Part shown: positions 18,101 through 26,406 of the stretch, in pieces
How positions within the stretch are numbered: the stretch's first letter is position 1
How the letters are laid out: each line of letters begins with the position of its first letter
Source: Bifidobacterium leontopitheci
GTDB lineage: Bacteria; Actinomycetota; Actinomycetes; Actinomycetales; Bifidobacteriaceae
DNA: 41,144 nt
Direction of reading: 5' to 3'
NCBI RefSeq assembly: GCF_009193355.1
Contig: NZ_WBVT01000030.1
Coordinates: forward strand, 1-41,144
Notes under the pieces: model-generated
What the model was told of the DNA's origin: nothing
Seen by the model: only the letters and a program-made list of their open reading frames with translations
The model's database searches: none
Position numbers and translations under genes: made by a program

Positions 18101-20480
18101 CGCCGTCAAGGGCAACGTCGTGTACGTCGAGTGGGATGACTCCAACGTGGCGTGCGGCTCGGCCACGCGCTTCGACAAGGCGTACGACGCCGGTGCGGTG
18201 GGCATCATCTTCGCCTCGCAGAGCGACATCCCCGAATCCGGCATCGCAGGCAACTACTACCTGCCCGGCTTCCAGATGAACAAGACGACGGCCGAGAAGC
18301 TCATGCCGGCGATCAACGCGGGCACGCTCAAGGTCACGCTCTCCTCCAAGCTCGCGACCAGCGTCAAGAACACGTACGACTCCAACAAGGACGTCGTGGC
18401 GAGCTTCACCTCACGCGGCATCCACGGCTCGTACGACGGCACGGTCAAGCCTGACGTCGCCGCGCCCGGCGTGGGCGTTGTCTCCGCAGGCTCCGGCACC
18501 GGCACCGGCATGGCCGTGATGAGCGGCACGTCGATGGCCACGCCGCTCACCTCCGGCGTCGCCGCGCTCGTGCTCCAGTCCCATCCGCAGTGGAAGGCGG
18601 GCGACGCGACGCGCGCCACGTTGCTCAAGACCCAGCTGATGAACACCGCCGACCACGACATCTACACCGCCGACCGCAAGACCGCCTACGGCCCGCTGCG
18701 CATCGGCACCGGCCGCATCGACGCCTACGCCGCCGTGAACAACGACGTGCGCGTGGCGGTTTCCGACAACCCGGAGGCCGTGACCGCATCGTTCGGCATC
18801 GTGCAGGTGGGCGAGAAGGGCTACGAGGCCACCAAGCAGTTCACGGTGACCAACGACTCCGACGCCGACCACACGTACAAGGTCTCGTACGAGGCCCGCA
18901 CCGAAACCGACGGCGTGACCTACAAGCTGAGCGCCGACACGGTCAGCGTCAAGGCGCACGGCACGGCGACCTTCTCCGTGACGCTGAGCATCCCGGACGC
19001 CGAGGCGCTGCGCCACACCATCGACCCGACGATGACCGCCGAAGTCGGCGGCGTGGCACGCTCCTACGTGACCGACGCGACCGGCGTGATCCGCCTCGTG
19101 CCGACCGAGCAGTCCGATGACGCCACGCCGATCCGCGTCGCCGTCGTCGCCGCGCCGAAGCCGATCTCGGAGACGAAGACGAACGTCACGTTCGACTCCG
19201 CCACCGCCACGGAAGGCAAGCTCGCCGTCACCGGCCACGGCGTGGACCAGGGCACCGGCTCCACCGCGTACGTCTCCCGCCTCGCCGCCATGCAGCTCGG
19301 CGCCGAGGATCCGGTCGACGTGTACAGCAACCCGGATTCCGCCCGCTCCCTCGCCTCGGCCGACATCCGCGCGGTCGGCGCCGCCAGCACCGCGCCGCAG
19401 CTCGCCGACCCGTCCAAGGGCATGCTCGGCTTCGGCTTCGTCATGCAGCAGAGCTGGTCGCGCATCGGCATGACCCTCTACCCGGAGGTGTACGTCGACG
19501 TGTCCGGTGACGGCCGTTCCGACTTCCTCGTGACGACCACCGTCTCGCCTGCCGGCTCGCAGTCCGACACCGTGTACGCGGTCACCTACGACCTCGCCTC
19601 CAACGCGGCCGTGGACGTGGAGCCGATCGACGACGCGTCGATCTCCGACTCCAACACGATCGTCCTGCCGGTCAAGCTTGCGGCCCTCGGCTACACGAAG
19701 ACCACCACGCAGACGAAGATCCGCTACCAGGCGACCGTCGAGTCGGTGTACGCCTCGCACCCGTCCGACGGCTCCTCGTACGCGACTTCGTACATCGCCG
19801 ACACCGCTGACCCCGCCACCTACGACGTCTACAACCCGGACCTGTGGTTCGGCGACGCCGCCGGTGACGCGGACAGCGCGGATCTGCTGACCGCCGACAA
19901 GGACGGCGTGACCCTGACCGCGCACCGTGCGAACAGCGAGACCGCCGCCAAGGCGAAGCCGCTGATCCTGCACCTGCGCGGCGCCATGCCGGACGCCGCC
20001 GGAACCTCCGCCACGCCCGACATCCCCGCCGTCGACAACGGCGAGACGCCGGCGCCGAAGGTCGACAAGACCAAGCTCGCCGCCGCCATCGCCAAGGCGA
20101 AGACCCTCAAGGCCAGCGACTACACGAAGCCGAGCTGGCAGGCGCTCCAGGGCGCGCTGACCTCCGCCGAGAAGGTCAACGCCGACGCCGACGCCACCCA
20201 GCAGCAGGTCAACGACGCGCTCGCCGCACTGCAGCGCGCACTCGACTCGCTGCGCAAGGTCGGCCCCGGCGAGACCGACGGCAACGGCGGCCAGCACGGC
20301 ACCGACGGCAGCGTGAACGGCGGCGTCGCGCCCGGCGCCAACGCCGCGGGCCCGCAGTCCGGCATCGGCCGCACCGGTGCGAGCGTCACGGCCGTGGTGA
20401 CGGTCATGCTCGCCGCCGGATGCGCCGCGACGGTCCTGCTGCGCCGCAAGAGCGCAGCCGCCGGCCGTCACGGCCGCTGA
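15123..20480 (+). CDS. Cell-envelope subtilisin-like serine protease (S8, C5a peptidase/lactocepin-like)
   Basis: 1785-aa secreted protease. GAGGAGA at 15113-15119 sets the start. Signal peptide 1-30. Residues ~50-520 form four or so Ig-like sandwiches, an unusually long extension before the I9-like propeptide (~560-650). The catalytic domain has Asp699 (AIIDTGLDYTHADF), His785 (GGRHGTHVAG), oxyanion Asn904 (AAAGNDG) and Ser1137 (GTSMATP). A protease-associated (PA) domain is inserted between Asn and Ser (~965-1085), as in lactocepins and C5a peptidases. Fn3-like domains follow (~1200-1620), then a FIVAR helical repeat (~1645-1710). The C-terminus has IGRTG (1748-1752), a hydrophobic helix and RRKS, a sorting signal that departs from LPxTG. 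It should cleave host or food proteins at the cell surface. Confidence 0.93.
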   Translation: MAHKRWSRLLAAIASVAMAGMMQMPAATAAGTDTTAEPQQTVTAGNDAFTSKKPLEKSQPTVRSGKGGDATVVFDAAGDGDNKLALSQTSIERYLFWTGGLTATGSGFTAGEQVNLTDVAPSGAKQAFAPATADANGSISAKLYAINSFSELGIHTILAKGAKSGVTADATLTVTADSSNTVKVTLSTTTLTQDQFIDQPISIKATGLEKNGRVALHIASPDGTTQTVEDSGAHLRADANGEFRDTLTGNTVNIATGKWSVSVLSLSSAGSSMPQGAATYTVTPGAERHETGKITIPGGPSDATQTMKITESQFVKNGLPYTATGIKAFDAVDVNLVTPLQKDNYLGAGRADGDGTFSNAIVPNGEGGATFPHGTYTLTLRSRTTGDYAQLKFIVTDENGDYPENASLDVTPTKLTADDLGPNGKGITVTVKNATGANISLLDSTGSVNRMVVSYSTEGSFYQRTTAQQDGTNTAQVKLVANPSDGYFTLKAQIDNGGALTQTITVGDPKTTETPAGDKQQPTQGGTVSGDLVHMSGDVSAFIESKGVGGLAQQRSSTYELKRSRLSNRQKKAETLKDVNAQAKETNSTTDELFAQLKKLDPKASKLYEAAFSVPGIAVRADAKALRELAQQSNQVVTVSPLVQRTATTATGSSAATAGKKTAAATEPANANNDTLVQAIKTWKQTGKTGKGINIAIIDTGLDYTHADFGGAGTTDAYATALASKADPLTDPTLKTLVNQHGVKYKGGYDFAGTSYNANTQASDDVYDPFPAPDANPIDGKGGRHGTHVAGTALGYGVNADGSTFTGDYGKQTEETVQQMKIGPGAAPEAGIYALKVFGDGGGSTEVTGAALEWVAQQVAQNKADIDLISMSLGTSFTSNNDPDITKVNELAKSGILSVAAAGNDGDYTDASGSPANASSALAVAATQSGGSLQDAIAVTAPSDLVSDKYAGQYSQNIAVVNPTFEVADKKVVKLTDQSNLNGCNAYSAADAAAVKGNVVYVEWDDSNVACGSATRFDKAYDAGAVGIIFASQSDIPESGIAGNYYLPGFQMNKTTAEKLMPAINAGTLKVTLSSKLATSVKNTYDSNKDVVASFTSRGIHGSYDGTVKPDVAAPGVGVVSAGSGTGTGMAVMSGTSMATPLTSGVAALVLQSHPQWKAGDATRATLLKTQLMNTADHDIYTADRKTAYGPLRIGTGRIDAYAAVNNDVRVAVSDNPEAVTASFGIVQVGEKGYEATKQFTVTNDSDADHTYKVSYEARTETDGVTYKLSADTVSVKAHGTATFSVTLSIPDAEALRHTIDPTMTAEVGGVARSYVTDATGVIRLVPTEQSDDATPIRVAVVAAPKPISETKTNVTFDSATATEGKLAVTGHGVDQGTGSTAYVSRLAAMQLGAEDPVDVYSNPDSARSLASADIRAVGAASTAPQLADPSKGMLGFGFVMQQSWSRIGMTLYPEVYVDVSGDGRSDFLVTTTVSPAGSQSDTVYAVTYDLASNAAVDVEPIDDASISDSNTIVLPVKLAALGYTKTTTQTKIRYQATVESVYASHPSDGSSYATSYIADTADPATYDVYNPDLWFGDAAGDADSADLLTADKDGVTLTAHRANSETAAKAKPLILHLRGAMPDAAGTSATPDIPAVDNGETPAPKVDKTKLAAAIAKAKTLKASDYTKPSWQALQGALTSAEKVNADADATQQQVNDALAALQRALDSLRKVGPGETDGNGGQHGTDGSVNGGVAPGANAAGPQSGIGRTGASVTAVVTVMLAAGCAATVLLRRKSAAAGRHGR

Positions 20481-20560
20481 GCCGGACGGTTTGCTGGTTG
20501 GCTGGCCGGCTGACCTCGGTTGGCTGGCCGGCTGCCGGCCGATGAGCGGTAATCAGTGAG

Positions 20561-20608
20561 GATGCGGCCCTTTCCTAGGTCCGGGCGGATCTCGGGAAGG
20601 GCCGCATC
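20561..20608. terminator. Hairpin after the subtilase gene
   Basis: GATGCGGCCCTT (20561-20572) pairs perfectly with AAGGGCCGCATC (20597-20608) across a 24-nt loop. No U-tract follows, so it may be a weak terminator or an operator for the regulator gene starting 20 bases later. Confidence 0.5.
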
Positions 20609-20628
20609 ATCATGTCGGACATGAGACA

Positions 20629-21408
20629 ATGCCTAATACGATGACATATACAGACAATGAACACAGCGGCGCGGCTGCGACGTCGGCCGTTGCGCCGGCC
20701 GTGGGAGAGCCGCCCGCCGCCGCGGCGGACGAGCCGGTGGACTTCCCGGCCGAGATCGCCATCACCGACCCGAAGACGATCCGGCTGATCTCCAACCCGA
20801 TCCGCATGATCGTCATGAACGAGCTGTTCGGCGGCCCCGAACCGCGCACGGCGAAAGAGCTCGGCCGCATCGCCGGCATCTCGTCGAGCGCGATGAGCTA
20901 CCACCTGCACCTGCTCGGCAAGGCCGGGCTCATCCACCGCGTCGACTCCGACCGCGACGGACGCGAAAGCCCGTGGGCGCCGTCCGCGCAGAGCTTCAGC
21001 ATCGCGGTGAGCGAGCAGCGCGACTCCGGCGTGCGCATGAAGGTGATGGACGGCGTGCTCAAGACCTTGCGCATGCGCATCAACGACATCATGGACGTGA
21101 GCGCGGCCATGCCGATGAAGGAACGTCGGCGTCGGCTGCCGTTCACGCCGATGAGCACCGGGACGCTGCGGCTCACCCGTGCCGAGCTGATCGAGGCGCA
21201 GCAGCGGATCAACGCGGTGTGGGAGGAGTACATGCAGCGCGGCGAGCAACGCAAGGACGGCGAATACGACTATCAGGTGGCCTACGCCTGGTCGTGCCTG
21301 CCGTCCGACGTGAGAGGGCTGCTCGACGGCGGCGACGGGAAGGGCGGGGCTGGCGGGACGGTCGGCTCGGCCGGCGCGGTCGGGACGGCCGGCGCGGCTG
21401 AGAAGTGA
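20629..21408 (+). CDS. ArsR-type winged-helix transcriptional regulator
   Basis: 259 aa. Residues 1-45 are Ala/Pro-rich and disordered. A winged-helix domain (~45-115) reads PKTIRLISNPIRMIVMNELF, then TAKELGRIAGISSSAMSYHL with recognition helix 84-101 and HLLGKAGLI, the ArsR/GntR-like pattern of many actinobacterial repressors. No metal-binding Cys is visible, so a metal sensor is unlikely. The C-terminal part (120-235, helical, Arg-rich) probably dimerises or senses a ligand. Start ATG 20629 has no clear ribosome site; M5 at 20641 is an alternative. It lies between the subtilase and pilus loci and could regulate either, but nothing shows this directly. Confidence 0.75.
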   Translation: MPNTMTYTDNEHSGAAATSAVAPAVGEPPAAAADEPVDFPAEIAITDPKTIRLISNPIRMIVMNELFGGPEPRTAKELGRIAGISSSAMSYHLHLLGKAGLIHRVDSDRDGRESPWAPSAQSFSIAVSEQRDSGVRMKVMDGVLKTLRMRINDIMDVSAAMPMKERRRRLPFTPMSTGTLRLTRAELIEAQQRINAVWEEYMQRGEQRKDGEYDYQVAYAWSCLPSDVRGLLDGGDGKGGAGGTVGSAGAVGTAGAAEK

Positions 21409-21422
21409 CCGCTCCGGTCTGA

Positions 21423-21602
21423 GACTCCCAGCCGAGTCCCATTTCGGCGGTCGGAAATGGGACTGGATGCGGAGTAGTCCGGTCCTGCTCCCAGTTTAGT
21501 CCCGTTTTGGTGGCTGGAAATGGGACAAAATCGGGAGTCCGCCGGTCCTGCTCCCGGTTTGGTCCCGTTTTGGTGGTCGGGAATGGGACTGGGTGTGGAG
21601 TC
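21423..21602. repeat. Array of three family A hairpins (locus 2)
   Basis: Units ~21423-21475, 21485-21540 and 21548-21602, period ~62 bp. They share the frame of the other family A arrays, with inner arms GTCCCATTT / AAATGGGAC where the other loci have CTCCCATT / AATGGGAG: the pair at this stem position has been exchanged on both sides. They directly follow the ArsR-type gene. Confidence 0.8.
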
Positions 21603-21709
21603 GACGGCCGCCAGCGAGGTCACGTGGCGGTCGCCGGCGAGGTCCTGGCCGCCGCCGAGGCCGCCGCCGTGGCGGTACTCACCATCCCGACACATGGTTC
21701 TCAGGAAAC

Positions 21710-21736
21710 TGTGAGGAACACGCATCGTTCCTCACA
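21710..21736. repeat. Perfect 10-bp hairpin with alternative partner
   Basis: TGTGAGGAAC (21710-21719) and GTTCCTCACA (21727-21736) form a perfect stem with a 7-nt loop. The left arm can also pair with GGTTCTCAG just upstream (21697-21705). It lies 96 bases ahead of an orphan terminator and may belong to an unannotated small RNA. Confidence 0.6.
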
Positions 21737-21831
21737 GCAAGCGGCGGTTATATAGAACATGTCAGCAGTGAACACCGCTGGTGAGGTTGCAGTTTGACCC
21801 CATAATTGAACCCCTTCTTCTCTCTTCTCTT

Positions 21832-21868
21832 AAGACCCGACGGTTCCCCCGTCGGGTCTTTCTTTGTT
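21832..21868 (+). terminator. Orphan strong intrinsic terminator
   Basis: AAGACCCGACGG and CCGTCGGGTCTT (21832-21843, 21849-21860) form a perfect 12-bp stem with a 5-nt loop, followed by TCTTTGTTG. It is preceded by a pyrimidine tract. No gene ends within 400 bases upstream. Confidence 0.85.
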
Positions 21869-22010
21869 GTGCGCCCGCGTAGTAATGCCGGTCACGAGCC
21901 GTGTCGGCGGGGGTGCCGCGCGCAGTCCCCGGCGCCATGCCCCGCTCCGGATTGCACCCATTGCATGGTATGACAGCTTTTTCCCTGGTGTCTAGGCAGT
22001 TACTGTTCAA

Positions 22011-22232
22011 ATGTTGGACTGTTTTTATCGGGGGGGGGGTATGTCATTCATGCTGAAACCGTTGGAATTCCAATGGTTTTCAATATCGTGGGGTATGAAA
22101 GGCGTTTCTCGGGGGTTGAGCCGTGCGTCCCGTGTTGCTTGCATGGATATCAGACAGTGTGTGCAGCGACGATGCGATGAGGAAGCGTCGGCTGCGGGGA
22201 CAACGAAGCGGAAGGCAGGGATGCATGTCTAG
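22011..22232 (+). CDS. Short leader ORF containing the poly-G tract, overlapping the pilin start
   Basis: 73 codons from ATG 22011 through ten consecutive Gs (22030-22039), ending at TAG 22230-22232. The downstream tip-pilin ATG is at 22225, inside its last codons, an 8-nt overlap typical of translational coupling. With 9 Gs the frame would stop at 22054-22056; with 11 Gs it would stop at 22178-22180. Only 10 (or 7 or 13) Gs bring ribosomes to the pilin start. The peptide has no recognisable domain (MLDCFYRGGG start). In-frame ATGs also exist after the tract (22041, 22050), which would weaken such a switch. It may be a regulatory leader rather than a functional protein. Confidence 0.45.
   Translation: MLDCFYRGGGMSFMLKPLEFQWFSISWGMKGVSRGLSRASRVACMDIRQCVQRRCDEEASAAGTTKRKAGMHV
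22030..22039. repeat. Homopolymer run of ten Gs
   Basis: G10 just ahead of the pilus operon. Long G runs are prone to slipped-strand changes, and phase-variable G tracts in sortase-pilus genes have been reported in Bifidobacterium breve. It is the only G run of this length seen in the window. Confidence 0.9.
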
Positions 22233-25200
22233 CTTGCGTGACGTATGGCGGTCGATATCGAAAAGGCTGCTGGCGGCCGGTTCGGCGGCGGCGATGATGG
22301 CGACGGTCGGCGTCGCCGGCACCGCGCTTGCCGCGAACCCGACCCCGGCCGCGACCGATGCCGCGGCTCCGTACGCCCTGGGCGACCATGTGGTGAAGGG
22401 CGTCTCCCCGAACGGCACCACGATCAACGCGTTCGACTACTGGCTTGACGGCCGCGACGCCGATGACAACAGCGACCCGACCAACTGGAGCGACATCGGC
22501 ATCAACGCCGGCCAGCAGCTGAAGTTCTACAGCCGGCAAGGCGATCTGCCCGCGTTCAACACATGGACCGGCACGACCACGCCGCGCACCGGCATGGTGA
22601 AAAGCACCCTGCAGAACGGCTACCCCATGCTGCAGCGAAGCGCCTCACTCGGCATCACGCAGGACGAATCCCTGGCGTACCTGTTCGACGGCTCGTCCCA
22701 CTCCGGCAAGGCCTCGTACATGGACACGAAGGGCCTGCTGCAGGTGGATGACAACGGATATTACTACTACAACGCCAACCGTGACGCGATGAACGACGGC
22801 ACGTTCCAGTCCGCGAACTACGCCACGCTGGACACCGGCGAGTCCGACGGGAACGCTTGGACGCTGTACGACACGTGGGGCGTCCGCACGTCGACCGCGG
22901 TGAGGGATTCGCAGAACGGCCAGTTCTTCCCGTTCAACCCCGCTGCGGACGTGCTGCGGGAGAGCGGCGGCACCCTTGCCGCCAACGACAGGACGTCCGT
23001 CTCCCCGGGGATGAACCATCATTTCGGCCTATCCATGTCGTCGCGTTTCGTGCAGCCCAACGGCGGCAGGATCGAGAAGACCAACCAGGACATGAAGTAC
23101 CACTTCTCCGGCGACGATGACGTGTGGGTCTTCATCGACGGCGTGCTGGTGGGCGACCTCGGCGGCATCCACATCGCCTCGTCGCTGGACGTCAACTTCC
23201 GCACCGGCGAGGTCTCCGTCACCGGACGGCCCGGCACCACGCTCAAGGACCTGTACCAAGCCGCGGGCGCGACCTCCGTCACCCAGTGGAACGGCGACAC
23301 GTTCGCGGACGGCACCTACCACACGCTGAACTTCTTCTATCTCGAACGCGGCGGCTCCGACTCGAACATGAGCCTGAAGTTCAACCTCAAGACCATTCCC
23401 GAAAGCGACATTCACAAGGTCGACCAGAACAACGAGCCGGTCCGCGGCGCACGGTTCACGCTATACACCGTCAACGCCGACTACAGCGGCGGCAGGCAGG
23501 AGGTCGGCTCCGGCACGACCGACGAGAACGGCCTGCTGGTGCTGCAGGACGGGGAAGGCAAGGTCGTCAGCTTCGACGACCTGCACACCCGCGGATTCGA
23601 CCATTACATCCTCGAGGAGACCGTCGTGCCGAGCGGATACCGCAAGGCTGTGCCCATGTCGTCGGGCGGCTCGTCCGGCATGCACCTCAGGTACGTGGAG
23701 GACCAGAGTTCCACGACCGGTACGAAGAGCGGCGTTGTGCTGTCCGTCACGGATCCAGCCGATACGGGCAGCATGTGGCACACCGGCTCGCTCGCGCTGC
23801 CCAAGGTGACGACGACCGCGTCCACGACGATCAGGGACGTGGACGGCAACACGGTCGACCCGTCGAACGGCCTCATGTTCGCCGTGGTGCTCAAGCGTGA
23901 CAAGAGCAAGGGAATCGGCGACACCGACGCATGGCACGGCGTGCATGGCGACCAGCTCAACGGCTGGAAATACGAGCCGGACACCGGCATGCAGGGCGTC
24001 GTCGACACCATCAAGGCCAACAAGGGCGCGGACGTGTTCTCGCTGACCTCAAGCGGCGGTTACGAAGTGACCGTCGACAACCTGCCCGGCAACATCGAGC
24101 AGTACTACTACATGCTGCCGGACGGGCGGAAGGACCAGGCCGAGTACACGGTCGCGTATTATTACGCGGCGGGCGCCAGGTCGGTCGACGACGTCACGGT
24201 CCGCGACACCGTGCGCCTGGACTTCGACAATGCCGACGATCCGTTCGTCCGTCAGTTCTCCGTGAACTTCTATGTATCGAACGTGAAGAACGAACTGTTC
24301 GTGCAGAAGGTGGACGGGACCGGCCGCTCGCTCGCGGACGGCACGTTCAGCCTGTACCGGGTGAGCGGCAGCCAGTCCGGGGACGGCACGTCCGACTGCG
24401 CGACGACCGACCTCGGCGAGCCGTACGATACGGTGACCACGGTCGGCAGGCCTGACGATGCGGCGCAGCTGAAGGTCAACGGCACGGCGATGTTCCCGTC
24501 TGCGGGACACGTGCTGGAATCCGGCACGTACTGTCTGGTCGAGACCCAGGCGCCGAGCGGGTACGTCGCGAGCGGCGTGCGCTCCAAGGTGGTCGTCAAC
24601 GACTACGGCGTCTTCGTGGACGCCGGCAAGCCTGATGACGGGCTCAGGGTGCTGCGCGGCGCCGGCTGGCTCGTGCGGCCGATGTCGTCCTTCGCCACCA
24701 ACGACGACACGGACAACACGCTCACGTGGATCACCAGCGCTCCGGGAACCGTGACCGGGTTCACCGCCGGTTCCGGCGCGCCGACCGTGGACTTCAACGA
24801 CGTGAGCGCGAATGCGAGCCGCGTGAGCCGGGGCGGTGACGACACCGGCGGCACGGCGGCCGGCGAAGTGGTGATCGGGAACGCCACGACCGATCCGCTG
24901 CGGCTCAAGTACGACGTCGGCGACGATAAGAATGACACCGCGCCGGCGCTCAAATACGGCTACAGTCCGCGCGAGCCCGACGGCGACACCCTGTTCGCGT
25001 TCGACAGCGGGTTCGGCATCATCAGCTCCACGCAGGACGACGCCAACACCAAGGATTCCGACTACAACAGCGAGGCGGATCGCACCGGACTGCGCGCGGG
25101 GGCGCCCGACAACGACGACAAGGTCGCCGGCACCAACAAGAACCTGACGGCCGACGTCCGGCTGAGCAACGTCGTCACCGGTTCGGTCATCGCGCAGTTC

Positions 25201-26277
25201 ACCAACGAGGCGGCGCCGGTGCTGAAGATCTCGAAGTCGGTCGAAGGTGAGGGCGCCAAGCCGGATTCGGACGCCGAATTCGGCTTCACGGTGACGCTGA
25301 AGGCAGGTGACGGCGAGCTGGCGCTGGCTGACGGCTATCCGTATGCGACATGCACGGTCGACGACAAGGAGGCCGTCGGGTATCGCGACTGCGGACCGGA
25401 GCAGACCATGACGCTTGGCGGGGACGGCACCGGCGCGATCGCGCTGAAGGACGGCCAGGTCGCCGTGTTCGCCTCGCTGCCGGAAGGCGTGCGCTATACC
25501 GTGGCGGAAACCTCAATGCCGGCGGGATTCTACCGGCTGCGCGTCGAATCCAAGGACGGCGGCGCGACGAAGGTCGGTGCGGACGGCACGGCCAGCGGCG
25601 TCATCGGGCACACCGGCGAACGGCACGTGCATGTGGTGAACGGATACGGCGTCAAGGCGACGGCCGGCGTCACGAAACGGGTCACGGGCGCGGACTGGAC
25701 CGCTCCCGACGGCAGGGGATTCTCGTTCACGCTGCGTCGTGCGGCGACCGACGGCTCGGACGCACCGGTGTATGTCATGACGGACGACAGCGCCGGAAAC
25801 GGCACGGTGACGGCGTTCCCGGAGGGCGGCGTCACCGCATCGACCAAGGGCGGCATCAGGCAGGACGCCACGCAGGACGTCGACTTCGGGCAGCTGGTGT
25901 TCACCAAGCCCGGCACGTACGAGTTCCTGGTCGCCGAAGACACGGCCGACCCGGCGTCCGGCTGGAGTTACGACGTGACGAAACGCAACGGCAGTGACGG
26001 TCAAGGCGTCAAGGTGACGGTGACCGTGACGGCCGACACCGACGGACGGCTCGTTGCGACGGTGACGTACGGGAGCGGCTCGGCGGAGGGCTCGGGTGAA
26101 GGTCCGGGCAGACCGACGTTCGTGAACTCGTTCGCCGCCGTATCGTCGCTGCCGATGACCGGTGGGACGATGCGCGACTGGCTGATCGTCGGCGGTGTCG
26201 TCGCCGGTCTCGCCGCGGCTGTCGCGGCGGGCGCCTGCCAGTGGCGTCGGCGCAAGGGAATGCCGTCGGCGTTGTAG
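22225..26277 (+). CDS. Sortase-dependent pilus tip adhesin (fibro-slime/PA14-like, SpaA-like domains)
   Basis: 1350 aa from ATG 22225, preceded by GAAGGCAGGG; an in-frame GTG at 22123 is less likely. Signal peptide 1-36 ending ALA-AN. A fibro-slime/PA14-like domain (~100-390) includes YHFSGDDDVWVFIDGVLVGD at ~294. SpaA-like prealbumin-type domains with E-box sequences follow: LEETVVPSGY, LVETQAPSGY and VAETSMPAGF, which normally mark intramolecular isopeptide bonds. An FctA/Spy0128-like pilin isopeptide domain (~1145-1300) ends in FLVAEDT. The sorting signal LPMTG (1309-1313) is followed by a membrane helix and RRRK tail. Large size and the N-terminal adhesive domain mark it as the minor, tip-located subunit (FimB/CppA-like). 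The major pilin follows after 129 bases. Confidence 0.9.
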   Translation: MSSLRDVWRSISKRLLAAGSAAAMMATVGVAGTALAANPTPAATDAAAPYALGDHVVKGVSPNGTTINAFDYWLDGRDADDNSDPTNWSDIGINAGQQLKFYSRQGDLPAFNTWTGTTTPRTGMVKSTLQNGYPMLQRSASLGITQDESLAYLFDGSSHSGKASYMDTKGLLQVDDNGYYYYNANRDAMNDGTFQSANYATLDTGESDGNAWTLYDTWGVRTSTAVRDSQNGQFFPFNPAADVLRESGGTLAANDRTSVSPGMNHHFGLSMSSRFVQPNGGRIEKTNQDMKYHFSGDDDVWVFIDGVLVGDLGGIHIASSLDVNFRTGEVSVTGRPGTTLKDLYQAAGATSVTQWNGDTFADGTYHTLNFFYLERGGSDSNMSLKFNLKTIPESDIHKVDQNNEPVRGARFTLYTVNADYSGGRQEVGSGTTDENGLLVLQDGEGKVVSFDDLHTRGFDHYILEETVVPSGYRKAVPMSSGGSSGMHLRYVEDQSSTTGTKSGVVLSVTDPADTGSMWHTGSLALPKVTTTASTTIRDVDGNTVDPSNGLMFAVVLKRDKSKGIGDTDAWHGVHGDQLNGWKYEPDTGMQGVVDTIKANKGADVFSLTSSGGYEVTVDNLPGNIEQYYYMLPDGRKDQAEYTVAYYYAAGARSVDDVTVRDTVRLDFDNADDPFVRQFSVNFYVSNVKNELFVQKVDGTGRSLADGTFSLYRVSGSQSGDGTSDCATTDLGEPYDTVTTVGRPDDAAQLKVNGTAMFPSAGHVLESGTYCLVETQAPSGYVASGVRSKVVVNDYGVFVDAGKPDDGLRVLRGAGWLVRPMSSFATNDDTDNTLTWITSAPGTVTGFTAGSGAPTVDFNDVSANASRVSRGGDDTGGTAAGEVVIGNATTDPLRLKYDVGDDKNDTAPALKYGYSPREPDGDTLFAFDSGFGIISSTQDDANTKDSDYNSEADRTGLRAGAPDNDDKVAGTNKNLTADVRLSNVVTGSVIAQFTNEAAPVLKISKSVEGEGAKPDSDAEFGFTVTLKAGDGELALADGYPYATCTVDDKEAVGYRDCGPEQTMTLGGDGTGAIALKDGQVAVFASLPEGVRYTVAETSMPAGFYRLRVESKDGGATKVGADGTASGVIGHTGERHVHVVNGYGVKATAGVTKRVTGADWTAPDGRGFSFTLRRAATDGSDAPVYVMTDDSAGNGTVTAFPEGGVTASTKGGIRQDATQDVDFGQLVFTKPGTYEFLVAEDTADPASGWSYDVTKRNGSDGQGVKVTVTVTADTDGRLVATVTYGSGSAEGSGEGPGRPTFVNSFAAVSSLPMTGGTMRDWLIVGGVVAGLAAAVAAGACQWRRRKGMPSAL

Positions 26278-26327
26278 CCGACGTGTTCCATCAGACGTTC
26301 CGTTACGGACCGTCATAACGGGATTTA

Positions 26328-26372
26328 CGGATCGTTCAGGCTGCGGCGAAGGGCCTCAGCCTGAACGATCCG
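26328..26372 (+). promoter_or_regulatory. Intercistronic 16-bp hairpin between the two pilin genes
   Basis: CGGATCGTTCAGGCTG (26328-26343) pairs perfectly with 26357-26372 across a 13-nt loop. No U-tract follows. It could partly attenuate or process the transcript, or block 3' decay, so that the two pilins are made in different amounts. Confidence 0.7.
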
Positions 26373-26406
26373 CACGATAACAACAATCAGGAAAGAGAGG
26401 ATTCCC

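Noticed and set aside
18411..20471. Long minus-strand frames opposite the subtilase
   Set aside because: Antisense shadows of a real gene with catalytic triad and signal peptide on the plus strand.
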